From assembly GCA_016286145.1 (NCBI GenBank), contig JAEESD010000002.1:1-57276 (forward strand): DNA of 57,276 bases, in the 5' to 3' direction. Below, in pieces: positions 10,129-18,690 of this stretch (positions are counted from its first letter, which is position 1; the number at the start of each line of letters is the position of its first letter). The stretch is from Bacteroidales bacterium (GTDB lineage: Bacteria; Bacteroidota; Bacteroidia; Bacteroidales; UBA932). The notes beneath the pieces are model-generated. The model was not told the origin of the DNA. It saw only the letters and a list, made by a program, of their open reading frames with translations, and did no database searches. A program made the translations under genes and the position numbers.

Positions 10129-12218
10129 AACCCCAGAGACGAGGCAGAAAGACAGTTCAGAAACGCAGAAGAAAGGCGGGAAAAACCGTCTTTCCGCAAT
10201 TCGTCGGCAAGGTTCAGATGACCCGTGAGGGCTATGTGTTCGTAGTCATCGACGGGGAAGACGACGATGTGTTTGTCCGCGCGGCGAAGACGCGCGGGGC
10301 GCTCAACGGCGACACGGTGCGTGTCGCCGTCACCAAAGCCCCGCGCGCGGGGGGCCGCGCGAAAGCGCTCGCCGGCCAGGCGGCCAGAGGCGAGCGTCGC
10401 GAAGGCGAGATTGTAGAGATCATCAAACGCTCCGAAAAACCTTTCGTAGGAGTATTCCATATGGTCGGAGCCCACGCCTGGGTCCTGATGCAGAGCCGCT
10501 TTATGCCCTACGACATCGAGGTCGACGGGCAGGAGGCTTTGGCTCTCGGCGCCCAGACCGGCTACAAGGTTGCCGCGCGGGTAGAAGGCTGGAACCGCGG
10601 TGAGAACTGTCCGTATGGCCACGTAGTCGACGTACTTGGCGCCCCCGGCGCGAACGAGACCGAGATGCACGCGATCCTGGCCGAGTTCAACCTCCCGTAC
10701 CGCTTCGAAAAGGAGGTGGAGAATGCGGCAGACAAGATTTCCGAAAAGATTACCGCTGAGGACCTTGCCGAGAGAAAGGACTTCCGCAATACTTTCACCT
10801 TTACTATAGACCCGGCAGACGCGAAGGACTTCGACGATGCGCTTTCGTTCCGCCCGCTGGAGAATGGGAACTATGAGGTGGGCGTCCATATCGCGGACGT
10901 GTCCTATTATGTAAAGCCCGGCTCGCCCGTGGACAAGGAGGCCCAGGACAGGGGAACCTCTGTGTATCTGGTAGACCGCACGGTCCCGATGCTCCCGGAG
11001 AAGCTCTGCAACAAGCTCTGCTCGCTCCGTCCCCACGAAGACAAGCTCACCTTCTCGGCCGTGTTCGAGATGACCGCAGACGCGAAAGTCCGCAAGCGCT
11101 GGTTCGGCCGTACTGTCATCAACTCCGACTTCCGCCTGGACTACAATCAGGCGCAGGCGATAATCAAGACCCCCGATCAGGTCGGGGGTGACGGTCCTGT
11201 CATGGTAGATCAGGTCGTGGGTGACGATCCTGTCATGCCCGACTCCGATCGGGCATCTTCCGAGCTCGCGACCGCGCTCCGCACCCTCATGTCCATGGCC
11301 CTGATCCTGAAATCCCGCCGCCAGAAGGCCGGTGCGATCGATTTCGACCGCCCGGAGATGAAGGTGAAGTGCGACGAGTTCGGCAAGCCGCTCGAGATAT
11401 ATCAGGTCCACTCCTTCGAGGCTAACTGGCTGATCGAGGAGTTTATGTTGCTGGCGAACCGCAGCGTCGCGGAATTCGTCTCCGGGAAGGGCAAGACCTT
11501 CGTCTATCGCGTCCACGACACCCCGAACGAAGCGAAGCTCGATAGCCTGCGCGTGTTCGCGAAGAGTATGGGCTATAAGATGGACGGCGCCCTCGAGGGT
11601 AAGGCGGTCTCTTCGACTCTCAACGACCTTCTCACCCGCTCAGACGGCAAACCGGAAGGCTCGGCTTTCCGCGAAATCGCCCTCCGGGCTATGGCCAAGG
11701 CCAAATACAGTGTCGACAACATCGGCCATTTCGGCCTCGCGTTCGCCGATTACACCCATTTCACCTCGCCAATCCGCCGCTACCCGGACCTGATGGTCCA
11801 CCGCCTGCTCGCGATCTACCTCGCGAACGGCAAGAGCCAGGACAAGGACTACTACGCCGCCCAGTGTGACCACGCCTCCGAACGCGAGGCTATCGCTACT
11901 GACGCCGAGCGCACCTCGATAAAGTACAAGCTCGTCGAGTATATGCAGGACCACATCGGCGAAGAGTACGACGGCCACGTCTCCGGAGTCACCGAGTGGG
12001 GCATGTACGTCGAGATCGAACCTACCCACATCGAGGGCATGGTCCCTCTCCGCGAAATCAAGGGCGATTTCTTCGAATTCGAGGAAGACAAGTACCGCCT
12101 GCGCGGCCGCCGTACCCGCAAGATCTACCGCCTGGGCGACTCCGTCCGCATCCGCGTCTCCTCCGCCAACCTCGAGCAGCGCCTCCTGGATTTCGAACTC
12201 CTCGATTCGGAAGAATAA
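10125..12218 (+). CDS. rnr: Ribonuclease R (contains an in-frame palindromic insertion, see findings)
   Basis: RNB catalytic motif TIDPADAKDFDDALS, HIADVSYYV, THFTSPIRRYPDLMVHRLL, C-terminal S1 domain. Overlaps manA by ATGA. Confidence 0.95.
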   Translation: MKPQRRGRKTVQKRRRKAGKTVFPQFVGKVQMTREGYVFVVIDGEDDDVFVRAAKTRGALNGDTVRVAVTKAPRAGGRAKALAGQAARGERREGEIVEIIKRSEKPFVGVFHMVGAHAWVLMQSRFMPYDIEVDGQEALALGAQTGYKVAARVEGWNRGENCPYGHVVDVLGAPGANETEMHAILAEFNLPYRFEKEVENAADKISEKITAEDLAERKDFRNTFTFTIDPADAKDFDDALSFRPLENGNYEVGVHIADVSYYVKPGSPVDKEAQDRGTSVYLVDRTVPMLPEKLCNKLCSLRPHEDKLTFSAVFEMTADAKVRKRWFGRTVINSDFRLDYNQAQAIIKTPDQVGGDGPVMVDQVVGDDPVMPDSDRASSELATALRTLMSMALILKSRRQKAGAIDFDRPEMKVKCDEFGKPLEIYQVHSFEANWLIEEFMLLANRSVAEFVSGKGKTFVYRVHDTPNEAKLDSLRVFAKSMGYKMDGALEGKAVSSTLNDLLTRSDGKPEGSAFREIALRAMAKAKYSVDNIGHFGLAFADYTHFTSPIRRYPDLMVHRLLAIYLANGKSQDKDYYAAQCDHASEREAIATDAERTSIKYKLVEYMQDHIGEEYDGHVSGVTEWGMYVEIEPTHIEGMVPLREIKGDFFEFEEDKYRLRGRRTRKIYRLGDSVRIRVSSANLEQRLLDFELLDSEE
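11168..11257 (+). repeat. Composite palindromic repeat array inside rnr (two 33-bp tandem units plus palindrome), translated in frame
   Basis: Read directly: ACCCCCGA-tcagg-TCGGGGGT (11169-11189); 33-bp direct repeat 11175-11207 / 11208-11240; GTCATGCCCGACTCCGATCGGGCATC (11232-11257). Confidence 0.85.
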
Positions 12219-12272
12219 TCTTTTCTGCAACGAAAGCGGTGCGGGTCGCATCTATATTGCAGTTTTTGCAAT

Positions 12273-13547
12273 ATGGATATGAAAAAAGCAATAAATAAGA
12301 TTTTGGCCGTTGCGGCGGGAGCCGTGATGGCTTTTTCGTGTTCCGCTGATATGGAGGGAATATTTGATGGATGGGCAGCGAAGGACGGAGGGTATGATTA
12401 TGATGGCGCAGAGGGGATGTCAGAGCCCTCTGGAGCGGGAGAAGGAGAGAATAACGGAAACACAAATGCCGGATTGCTGACTGCCGGCGAGTGGAATGAT
12501 CTCGACAACTGGCAGTTCTGGGGACAGCTGATGCTCAGCCAGGGCGATGGTAAGACAGAGGAGGTAGAAGACGGCGAGTGGTACGAAGGAGACGGATCGT
12601 TCTATCAGTACTGTCCTCATTGGGGATTCTATACGAATAACAGAGTCGCTGTTAAAGTCACTAACGAAGGCGCTCCCGCAGCGGGAGTGAATGTCATTCT
12701 CAGCGTAGACAATACTCCTGTCTGGACAGCCGTTACCGATAATCTGGGAATGGCGAACTGCTGGATTAATCTTTATACTGAAGGTGGCCTTTCCGAAACA
12801 GCGAAATTATCTATCAAAGTCGGTGGAATTGACCAACCGGAGGCGCCAGTGGTTACAAAATGGTCTTCCGAGGAGACAGTATACAATGAATATGAAGTGC
12901 CGAACAGCTTTACGGCCCGTACGGCAGACATCGCATTCTTTGTCGACGCTACCGGTTCGATGGGAGATGAGATCGACTTCCTCAAGAGCGATCTGATCGA
13001 CATCTTCAAGAAGGTGGAAAAACTTCAGAGCGGAACTGAAATCCGTACTGCCGCCCTCTTCTATCGCGACGATGGAGATGAGTATGTTACAAAACAGAAA
13101 GACTTCACAAAAGATATCAAGTCGGTATCAGACTATGTAGGAAAGCAGTCTGCCTCCGGTGGCGGAGACTTCCCGGAGGCGGTACATTCCGCTCTTGAGG
13201 CAGGACTTCAGAATCTTTCCTGGAACGAAGGAGCGCGCAGCAAGATAGCCTTTATGCTTCTTGATGCTCCCGCCCACCACAATCTCAATGTGATCAACTC
13301 CCTTCATAAGAGCATTGAAATGTATGCGAAGAAGGGTATCAAGATTATCCCGGTGGCGGCCAGCGGTGTAGACAAGAACACCGAATTCATGCTCCGTTTC
13401 TTCGCGATCGCTACAGGCGGAACCTATGTGTTCCTTACCAACGACAGCGGTATCGGCGGAGACCACATCCAGGCTTCGGTCGGAGAGTACGAGGTTGAGC
13501 AACTAAACGATCTTATCGTCCGCCTGATTGACAAGTATCTTGAATAA
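12273..13547 (+). CDS. VWA domain-containing lipoprotein
   Basis: Lipobox AFSC; MIDAS-type DATGSMGDE; vWA fold. Start at 12273 or 12279 (MKKAINKILAVAAGAVMAFSC). Confidence 0.8.
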   Translation: MDMKKAINKILAVAAGAVMAFSCSADMEGIFDGWAAKDGGYDYDGAEGMSEPSGAGEGENNGNTNAGLLTAGEWNDLDNWQFWGQLMLSQGDGKTEEVEDGEWYEGDGSFYQYCPHWGFYTNNRVAVKVTNEGAPAAGVNVILSVDNTPVWTAVTDNLGMANCWINLYTEGGLSETAKLSIKVGGIDQPEAPVVTKWSSEETVYNEYEVPNSFTARTADIAFFVDATGSMGDEIDFLKSDLIDIFKKVEKLQSGTEIRTAALFYRDDGDEYVTKQKDFTKDIKSVSDYVGKQSASGGGDFPEAVHSALEAGLQNLSWNEGARSKIAFMLLDAPAHHNLNVINSLHKSIEMYAKKGIKIIPVAASGVDKNTEFMLRFFAIATGGTYVFLTNDSGIGGDHIQASVGEYEVEQLNDLIVRLIDKYLE

Positions 13548-13568
13548 AATGCGTATCTTCGCTACCGT

Positions 13569-14513
13569 ATGAAAAGCGGAATCGCTACGGTAGTCAAGAA
13601 CGCGGGCAGTCACTTCCTTCTGAGTGAACTTCCCCAGTGGCGTCTTTTCCCTGCAGTATTGCGGGGAAAAGTGCGTTTGGAGGCAGGTACATCTACTAAT
13701 CCTGTAGCTGTAGGCGATCGCGTACGTTACGAATTTGAAACAGAACCGGACGCCGAACATCCCGCCGTAATTACCGAAATCCTCGACAGAAAGAACCATC
13801 TTGTCCGAAAGTCGGCCAATCTTTCGCGTCAGTCCCACGTCATCGCCGCCAATCTCGATATGGCCTTGCTGGTGGTGTCGCTCTATTTTCCGGAAGTGAA
13901 ACTGCCGTTCCTGGACAGGCAGCTCGTCACCTGCGAGATGTTCAAGATCCCCGCTACGATAGTCCTCAACAAGGTAGATCTTTACCGCGAAGAGGCTTCT
14001 GAGGAATTTGAAAACTTCAAGTCTATCTATGCTAGGGCCGGCTATAGGGTACTGGAAACTTCGGCGAAAACCGGTGAAGGAGTAGACGAACTACGCCAGC
14101 TTTGTAAAGATCACCTCTGTCTTATAAGCGGTGAGTCGGGAGTCGGAAAATCCTCCCTCATCAAGGCCCTCGACCCGTCTCTTGATCCTAAAGTAGGAAA
14201 GATCAGCGCCGCTCATCTTCAGGGTAAACATACTACCTCCCTTTATGAGATGTATCCTCTCCGCAGTGGAGGTTACGTAATTGATACTCCCGGTCTTCGC
14301 GGCTTCGGCCTCTATGGGCTGGAGAAAGAGGAAATAGCGAAGTATTTCCCTGAGATGCTGCGTCTGGCAGACAACTGCAAGTTCATCCCTTGTACCCATA
14401 CCCACGAACCCGACTGCGCAATTAAAGCCGCGGTCGAAGCCGGCGAAATAGCCCCCGAACGATATAACTCTTACCTCGGGATGCTTGAAGACGACAGTAA
14501 GTTCCGTAAATAA
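13569..14513 (+). CDS. rsgA: Ribosome small subunit-dependent GTPase A
   Basis: GESGVGKSSLIKAL, DTPGLRGFGL, permuted G motifs, C-terminal Zn-type CKFIPCTHTHEPDCAIK. Confidence 0.95.
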   Translation: MKSGIATVVKNAGSHFLLSELPQWRLFPAVLRGKVRLEAGTSTNPVAVGDRVRYEFETEPDAEHPAVITEILDRKNHLVRKSANLSRQSHVIAANLDMALLVVSLYFPEVKLPFLDRQLVTCEMFKIPATIVLNKVDLYREEASEEFENFKSIYARAGYRVLETSAKTGEGVDELRQLCKDHLCLISGESGVGKSSLIKALDPSLDPKVGKISAAHLQGKHTTSLYEMYPLRSGGYVIDTPGLRGFGLYGLEKEEIAKYFPEMLRLADNCKFIPCTHTHEPDCAIKAAVEAGEIAPERYNSYLGMLEDDSKFRK

Positions 14514-15883
14514 TGAACACCCTGAACAAGGAAATACTCCGGCTGGCGCTTCCGAGCATACTCGCGAATATAACGGTGCCGCTGGTTGGTATCGTAGACA
14601 CCGCCGTGGCCGGTCATCTGGTTGGGACGGAGGCGGCCGTGGCTATAGGCGCGATCTCCGTGGGGGCGATGTTTTTCTCGCTGCTCTATTGGAACTTCAG
14701 CTTCCTGAGGACGGGGACTGGCGGGCTCACTGCCCAGGCTTATGGGGCCGGAGATAACCATGAGGTGGCGAAGATCTTCTGGCGCGGGATGGCGCTGTCT
14801 GCCCTTATTGCGCTGGTGATTCTCGCGCTTCAGTGGCCGTTTCTTAAACTGGCCGTCTTCTGTACCCAGGCTACCGCGGAGGTGGAATCGCTCGCCTCGC
14901 AGTATTTCCTCATCCGAATCTGGGCTGCGCCGGCGACTATCGCGCTGATGACCTTCAGCGGCTGGTTTGTGGGGATGCAGGATTCGATGAGCTCGATGTG
15001 GAAGGACCTTATCGTCAACGGGGTGAACATAGTCGCGAGCATCATCCTTGGCCGCGGGATCGGCAGCTGGCCGGGGCTTGGCTTTGCCGGCATCGCGCTC
15101 GGAACGGTAATCGCGCAGTACTGCGGCCTGCTGTTCTGCGTCCTCGTCTGCCTCGTCAAGTATGGCCATATCCTCGGCTCGTTCAAGCTCGGCGAACTTG
15201 GCCATGCTCTCAGCCGCAGCGAACTCGGCCCGTATATGAGGATGAACGGCAACCTGTTCCTGCGCTCGCTCTCGATGCTCGGCGTCTACATCGGCTATAC
15301 GCTCATCGCGACCACGATGGGTGATATGCTGCTCGCCTGCTCTTCCGTAATGATGCAGCTGCTGATGTTGTTCTCCTACTTCACGGACGGCTTCGCCTAC
15401 GCTGGCGAGGCGCTTGTCGGGCGCTTCATCGGTGCGCGCGACGCGGATTCGATGCGCCGCTCGGTGCGTTACGTGTTCGAATGGAGCATGGCGATAGCCG
15501 TGGGCTTTATCGGGCTCTATTGGGTCGGGGGAGTGCCGGTCCTGCGGCTGCTGACCTCCGATCCCGCGGTCGTGGAGGCATGTACGGCCTTTCTACCATG
15601 GCTGATTCTGATGCCGCCGGTCGGATGTGCGGCCTTTACCTGGGACGGTGTTTTTCTCGGGGCCACCGCCTCGCGCCCCCTTCGCGACTCCTGCCTCTGG
15701 GCTTTCGTCGCTTTCATCGCGGTCTGGTTCGCGCTGAAATGGTTCGCGCTCGGCGGCCCGTCCGTCATGCCCGACCCCGATCGGGCATCCTTGCCCCTTC
15801 ACCTTTTGATGGTCGCCTATTTCGCCCATCTGCTGGTCCGCACCCTCTGGCTTAGCTTCAAGTGGAAGGACTATCGTCGTTGA
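14513..15883 (+). CDS. MATE family efflux transporter
   Basis: About 12 hydrophobic segments, LPSILANITVPLVGIVDTAVAGHLG-like N-terminus typical of MATE/DinF. TAATG overlap with rsgA. Confidence 0.9.
   Translation: MNTLNKEILRLALPSILANITVPLVGIVDTAVAGHLVGTEAAVAIGAISVGAMFFSLLYWNFSFLRTGTGGLTAQAYGAGDNHEVAKIFWRGMALSALIALVILALQWPFLKLAVFCTQATAEVESLASQYFLIRIWAAPATIALMTFSGWFVGMQDSMSSMWKDLIVNGVNIVASIILGRGIGSWPGLGFAGIALGTVIAQYCGLLFCVLVCLVKYGHILGSFKLGELGHALSRSELGPYMRMNGNLFLRSLSMLGVYIGYTLIATTMGDMLLACSSVMMQLLMLFSYFTDGFAYAGEALVGRFIGARDADSMRRSVRYVFEWSMAIAVGFIGLYWVGGVPVLRLLTSDPAVVEACTAFLPWLILMPPVGCAAFTWDGVFLGATASRPLRDSCLWAFVAFIAVWFALKWFALGGPSVMPDPDRASLPLHLLMVAYFAHLLVRTLWLSFKWKDYRR
15764..15789 (+). repeat. 26-bp palindromic element inside the MATE gene, 25/26 identical to rnr 11232-11257
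   Basis: GTCATGCCCGACCCCGATCGGGCATC; arms TGCCCGA/TCGGGCA with a 6-nt loop; translated in the same frame as in rnr. Confidence 0.85.
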
Positions 15884-15904
15884 CTTAATTTGTAATATTA
15901 TATC

Positions 15905-15912
15905 TATCTTTG
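15905..15912 (+). promoter_or_regulatory. Bacteroidota-type -7 box TATCTTTG, flanked by a 10-bp inverted repeat (15890-15899 / 15924-15933)
   Basis: Exact TAnnTTTG match 21 nt before ATG 15933. Confidence 0.65.
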
Positions 15913-15932
15913 ACAAATAGCGAAATATTACA

Positions 15933-16490
15933 ATGCGACGATTAATACTCTTATTATTTCCTCTAGTGTTATTTGGCTGCACTATACCTGATCCGACCAA
16001 TGAAATGCCGGACCAGACAGGAGGAGATGACGTGTCAAATATCGAGCGTACCCCGCAAGAAATTGTGGATGAATTCAATGGGAAAGGGTACGACTTTTCC
16101 CTTATGTATCAGGATGGTCATTATTCTGTAGCTCCTAATGTAACAATATCGGGGGAAGAGATTAAGAATATATTAGAGGGTTATAGTTGGCGAGAGAGAC
16201 CTGATGGCGTCATCAATTTAGATGGCTTGCTTCTCGATTCGTCTTTTGCCGGCGATGCTGCTGTGACATATTCTTTTTTTGACAATAAGGTATCGATTTA
16301 TATTAAAGTAGTAGTCCCAGGAATAGAAGATACGGAAGAGGAAAAGAAGGTGACTTTTGAGGATAACATGATCAAAATAGGAAAGGATGTTTTTCTCGTT
16401 TGTTCTATTGAAGAGAGTATCATTCATTACATATTAAAAACAAACTATGAGAATCGGTGGCTTTACATGAGCCTGCGACGCGTACAATAG
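15933..16490 (+). CDS. Small putative lipoprotein, unknown function
   Basis: Lipobox LFGC; AT-rich relative to neighbours. Confidence 0.65.
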   Translation: MRRLILLLFPLVLFGCTIPDPTNEMPDQTGGDDVSNIERTPQEIVDEFNGKGYDFSLMYQDGHYSVAPNVTISGEEIKNILEGYSWRERPDGVINLDGLLLDSSFAGDAAVTYSFFDNKVSIYIKVVVPGIEDTEEEKKVTFEDNMIKIGKDVFLVCSIEESIIHYILKTNYENRWLYMSLRRVQ

Positions 16491-16505
16491 TTTTATTTGA
16501 AGAAT

Positions 16506-17462
16506 ATGATCGACATAAAAGATATTGTATCCAAGCTTTTCGCTGATATTCAATTTGAGAAGGAGCCAGCGGGGCTGTATGATCCGCTGAGGTATATGAT
16601 TTCGATAGGGGGGAAGAGGATACGCCCGACGCTGTGTCTGCTGACTTATCTTCTCTATCGCGACGATATCGATGAGGCGATTCTGGAGCCGGCGGCGGCC
16701 CTGGAGGTGTTCCACTCCTTTACCCTTATCCACGACGACATTATGGACAAGTCGCCCCTTCGCCGCGGTCAGGATACCGTGTGGAAGAAATGGAACGAGG
16801 ATACGGCGATACTCAGCGGAGACGTGATGCAGATAGATGCTTATAAGAGGCTGGCGAAAGCTCCGGCAGACAAGGTCGGCGCTGCGCTGGACCTCTTTTC
16901 GAAGACGGCCGCCCAGGTCTGCGAGGGTCAGCAGTACGATATGGAGTTTGAAAACCGGGCCGAGGTGAAGATGGAGGACTATGCGAAGATGATAGGCCTG
17001 AAGACGGCGGTCTTGATTGCGTGTTCGGCGAAGATGGGCGCGCTGATCGCAGGGGCTCCGGATAAGGATTGCGAGGCACTGTATAGGTATGGATATGAGT
17101 TGGGAATGGCCTTCCAGGTGGCGGACGATTATCTCGACGCCTTCGGCGACGAAAAGGTGTTCGGAAAGCCTATCGGCGGCGATATAGTTAATAAGAAGAA
17201 GAGTTGGCTGACAGTAAGGACTCTCGAAAAGACTTCAGACAAGAAGGCTTTTCTCGAAGCGATGGAACTGCCAGCCGATACTCCCGAGCAGAAGGCGGCT
17301 AAGATCGCGAAAGTCAAGGCGATTTATGTCGCTTGCGGAGTAGATAAAGACGCCAAGGCGGAGATAGTCCGCTACAGCGAGAGAGCGATGGAGGCAGTGA
17401 AGGATTTCCAGGCGGAGTCGCTCAGGGTTTTTGCGGAAAAACTGGTAGGACGTGCAAAGTAA
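16506..17462 (+). CDS. Polyprenyl (prenyl) synthetase family protein
   Basis: GGKRIRPTLCLL, FTLIHDDIMDKSPLRRG, FQVADDYLDAFGD: both Asp-rich motifs. Listed start 16497 is TTG; ATG at 16506 preferred. Confidence 0.93.
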   Translation: MIDIKDIVSKLFADIQFEKEPAGLYDPLRYMISIGGKRIRPTLCLLTYLLYRDDIDEAILEPAAALEVFHSFTLIHDDIMDKSPLRRGQDTVWKKWNEDTAILSGDVMQIDAYKRLAKAPADKVGAALDLFSKTAAQVCEGQQYDMEFENRAEVKMEDYAKMIGLKTAVLIACSAKMGALIAGAPDKDCEALYRYGYELGMAFQVADDYLDAFGDEKVFGKPIGGDIVNKKKSWLTVRTLEKTSDKKAFLEAMELPADTPEQKAAKIAKVKAIYVACGVDKDAKAEIVRYSERAMEAVKDFQAESLRVFAEKLVGRAK

Positions 17463-18690
17463 GGACCTCGAAATAATGTGTCCTGCGGGCAATTTCGAAT
17501 GTCTGCAGGCGGCGATTCAGGGAGGTGCTGATTCCGTGTATTTCGGAGTCGGCAACCTCAATATGAGAAGCCGTTCGGCGAATAATTTTGCGGCGGAGGA
17601 TCTGAGCGAGGTTGTCCGCATTTGTCGCGGAGCCGGGGTGAAAACATATCTGACGCTGAATATTTGTCTCTATCCGGAAGATCTGGACGAAATGCGCCGC
17701 ACTCTGGACCTGGCTAAGGAAGCTGGTGTGACTGCGATCATCGCTTCGGACATTGCGGCGATACAGTATTGTCGTGCGAAAGATATGGAGGTTCATATCT
17801 CAACTCAATTGTCTATCTCCAATGTCGAAGCGCTGAAGTTCTATGCTCAGTTTGCAGACGTAGTAGTTCTGGCGCGCGAACTGAATCTCGGCCAGGTGCG
17901 CGAGATTTGCGATGCGATTCAGGCCGAGCAGATCAAGGGCCCCTCGGGGGAGCTCGTCAGGGTGGAGATGTTTGCCCACGGCGCTCTCTGCATGGCCATC
18001 AGCGGGAAGTGCTACCTGAGCCTCCACACCTACGGCGCCTCCGCGAACCGCGGCGCGTGTCTGCAGGTCTGCCGCCGGGGCTATGAGGTTACCGATCTCG
18101 AAACCGGCAGTCAGCTGAATATTGACAACAAATACATAATGTCTCCGAAGGACCTCTGCACCATCGAGTTTATGGACAAGATGGTAGAGGCTGGGGTGAA
18201 GGTCTTCAAAATAGAGGGGCGGGCGCGCAGCGCGGAGTACGTGCGCCGCTGTGCGGAGTGTTACCGCCAGGCCGCGGATGCCGTCTGCGGCGGGTCGTTC
18301 ACGCCCGAACTCGCCTCCGCGCTCAAGGCCCGCCTCGCCGAGGTATTCAACCGCGGATTCTGGGACGGATACTATCAGGGAGCCTTCCTCGGGGAGTGGA
18401 GCGATGTCTATGGCAGCCATGCTACCCGTCGCAAGGTCTATCTCGGCAAGGTCACCAACTGGTTCGACCGGATAGGCGTCGCGGAGATTACGGTCGAGAC
18501 GACCGACCTTAAGAGCGGCGAAACGCTGATGGTGATCGGCCGGACTACCGGAGTCGAAGAGTTTACAGCCGAGGACATCCGCCTGGAATTTGAGCCGGTG
18601 GCCGTGGTCCCGAAGGGGAACCGCTGCTCGGTGGCCGTGCCCCATAAAGTCCACCGTGGAGACAAAGTCTACAAATGGGAAGAAGTATGA
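17452..18690 (+). CDS. Peptidase U32 family protein
   Basis: EIMCPAGNFECLQAAIQGGADSVYFG, KCYLSLHTYGASANRGACLQVCRRGYEV, FKIEGRARSAEYV. Starts GTG, overlapping upstream gene. Confidence 0.9.
   Translation: MQSKDLEIMCPAGNFECLQAAIQGGADSVYFGVGNLNMRSRSANNFAAEDLSEVVRICRGAGVKTYLTLNICLYPEDLDEMRRTLDLAKEAGVTAIIASDIAAIQYCRAKDMEVHISTQLSISNVEALKFYAQFADVVVLARELNLGQVREICDAIQAEQIKGPSGELVRVEMFAHGALCMAISGKCYLSLHTYGASANRGACLQVCRRGYEVTDLETGSQLNIDNKYIMSPKDLCTIEFMDKMVEAGVKVFKIEGRARSAEYVRRCAECYRQAADAVCGGSFTPELASALKARLAEVFNRGFWDGYYQGAFLGEWSDVYGSHATRRKVYLGKVTNWFDRIGVAEITVETTDLKSGETLMVIGRTTGVEEFTAEDIRLEFEPVAVVPKGNRCSVAVPHKVHRGDKVYKWEEV

Noticed and set aside
15993-16035. EMPDQTGGDDV in the small lipoprotein as another copy of the rnr insertion peptide
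   Set aside because: Peptide resembles PDQVGGDG/VMPD but the DNA (ccggaccagacaggaggagatgac) does not match the palindromic element.
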